NCBI GenBank assembly: GCA_013816845.1
Contig: JACDDU010000001.1
Coordinates: 620,001-684,000 of the forward strand
Direction of reading: 5' to 3'
From: Gammaproteobacteria bacterium
GTDB lineage: Bacteria; Pseudomonadota; Gammaproteobacteria; DSM-16500
DNA length: 64,000 nt
Below the pieces are notes generated by a model. It was not told the DNA's origin. It saw only the letters and a list, made by a program, of their open reading frames with translations, and did not search any database. Made by a program: the position numbers and the translations under genes. The first letter of the stretch is position 1; each line of letters begins with the position of its first letter. Shown here one piece after another: positions 63,185-64,000 of the stretch.

Positions 63185-64000
63185 TTAATTCCGGGTATTA
63201 GCGGGATTCTCATCTAAAGTAATGAGAGGAAGGTGCTGCTCACTTCGTAAAAATATTTCATGTTGCGGGTAAGGCGCTTTGATGCCGTGTTTAGCAAAAG
63301 CATCCCAAATATCCATCAATACGGCAGAGATAACACTCACACGTGACTTAACTTGACGGATGTTGACGTAGAAACGCATTTCGAATTCCATCAAAGTGTC
63401 ACTCATTTCTTTTAATAACACTTCCGGCATAGGGTCAATTAAAATTTCTTTATGGCCTGCCAATACATTCTGAATGATAACTTTAACTTCGTGAGGATTA
63501 TCATACCGACTAATTTTCACATGGACGATGCTGCGCACAATGTTATCCATTGCAGTCCAATTAGTAAATGACTTATTGAATACTTCAGCATTGGGCACCA
63601 ACAACTCCATATGATCCCAAGTTCTAATTGTAACTGCACGACCCCCAATGTGAGTAACCTCCCCTTCATATCCGCTGATATTCACAATATCGCCAACCCG
63701 CAAAGGTCGCTCAAACAACAATAGAAATCCCGAAGCAAAATTATTGGCAAGATCACGCAAACCCAAACCGATACCAAATGCAAACATACCAGCGACGACA
63801 GTTAAAGCGCTTAAGTCAATTCCCAACACACGTAAACAAATAAACAGACCTAAAATTACCACGCAATATTGGCTCAAAATGGCAATGCTATTTCGAATAC
63901 CCATATCTTTTGTGCGTGACAATAACATGCGATAAACAAATTCACGGGTCCACTTTGCTGTCCAATAAAAAATTGAAACAACGACAAATAATTCAATAAT
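63185..64000 (-). CDS. MscS-type mechanosensitive channel, C-terminal part (5' end outside window)
   Basis: The channel opens under membrane tension to release solutes on osmotic downshock. The 271 visible codons begin in a membrane helix (residues ELFVVVSIFYWTAKW) and include the pore-lining TM3 (VVAGMFAFGIGLGLRDLANNFASGFLLLFERP, key: GLGLRDLANNFASG), then the MscS beta domain RVGDIVNISGYEGEVTHIGGRAVTIRTWDHMELLVPN, and the C-terminal alpha/beta domain ending PYPQHEIFLR. The frame is open to base 64000, so it is truncated by the window. Multiple membrane segments before TM3 fit the larger MscK/YbdG- or KefA-like members. A methionine at 63928 is internal, since upstream codons extend the helix. 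Confidence 0.9.
   Translation of the reverse strand: MIELFVVVSIFYWTAKWTREFVYRMLLSRTKDMGIRNSIAILSQYCVVILGLFICLRVLGIDLSALTVVAGMFAFGIGLGLRDLANNFASGFLLLFERPLRVGDIVNISGYEGEVTHIGGRAVTIRTWDHMELLVPNAEVFNKSFTNWTAMDNIVRSIVHVKISRYDNPHEVKVIIQNVLAGHKEILIDPMPEVLLKEMSDTLMEFEMRFYVNIRQVKSRVSVISAVLMDIWDAFAKHGIKAPYPQHEIFLRSEQHLPLITLDENPANTRN

Overview
The window is a stretch of AT-rich gammaproteobacterial chromosome that is mostly housekeeping DNA, with a few accessory genes set between conserved operons. Gene order (pheST/rplT/rpmI/infC/thrS, divergent bamD-rluD-pgeF, divergent mlaFEDCB and kdsDC-lptCAB, ubiG plus a HAD phosphatase) is typical of Gammaproteobacteria. Eukaryotic-like genes without signal peptides (a protein kinase, a cholera/pertussis-toxin-like ADP-ribosyltransferase, a poly-asparagine helical-repeat protein, a coiled-coil protein with a membrane hairpin) suggest an intracellular or amoeba-associated member of the Legionellales (Coxiella/Aquicella/Berkiella/Legionella side). 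That placement is an inference; no marker gene for species is present.

Layout. 1-5.4 kb: translation operon read on the minus strand (tRNA-Val, thrS, infC with an AUU start, rpmI, rplT, pheS, pheT cut by the window edge). 5.4-12.8 kb: uvrB, an aspartate aminotransferase, tRNA-Asn and the propionate/2-methylcitrate operon prpBCD, which has no visible terminator between it and the tRNA. 12.8-17.3 kb: a looser region with hairpins, two unrecognised genes, cvpA and a glycerophosphodiesterase. 17.3-28.3 kb: mfd, a DMT transporter and an AddB/AddA-like helicase-nuclease pair. 28.3-38.3 kb: an HSDL2-like dehydrogenase, three minor pilin genes (pilV/W/X type), serC, a MarC protein, fumC, pepN and a secreted protein with 11-residue repeats. 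38.4-48.8 kb: ubiG, gph/mupP-like, pncA, ygfZ, nadE, bamD, rluD, pgeF, a DegQ-like protease and a GadC-like antiporter.

48.8-62.3 kb is the most interesting part. Two envelope operons (mlaFEDCB for phospholipid transport; kdsD-kdsC-lptCAB and an HPr gene for LPS) are flanked by accessory genes. At the mla end sits a protein with about four TALE-like 33-residue helical repeats followed by 41 consecutive asparagines. At the lpt end sits a gene whose product carries the R / STS / ExE signature of cholera- and pertussis-type ADP-ribosyltransferases, tail to tail with a eukaryotic-type Ser/Thr kinase. pmbA and tldD, a small lipoprotein and a partial MscS-type channel close the window.

Working together: the envelope genes (mla, kds/lpt, bamD, degQ, MscS) maintain the outer membrane; pncA and nadE feed NAD synthesis; prpBCD and fumC handle propionyl-CoA and the TCA cycle; uvrB, mfd and the AddAB-like pair cover DNA repair. 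The ADP-ribosyltransferase, kinase, repeat protein and membrane-hairpin protein are best read as candidate secreted effectors. No secretion-system gene lies in the window, so this stays an inference.
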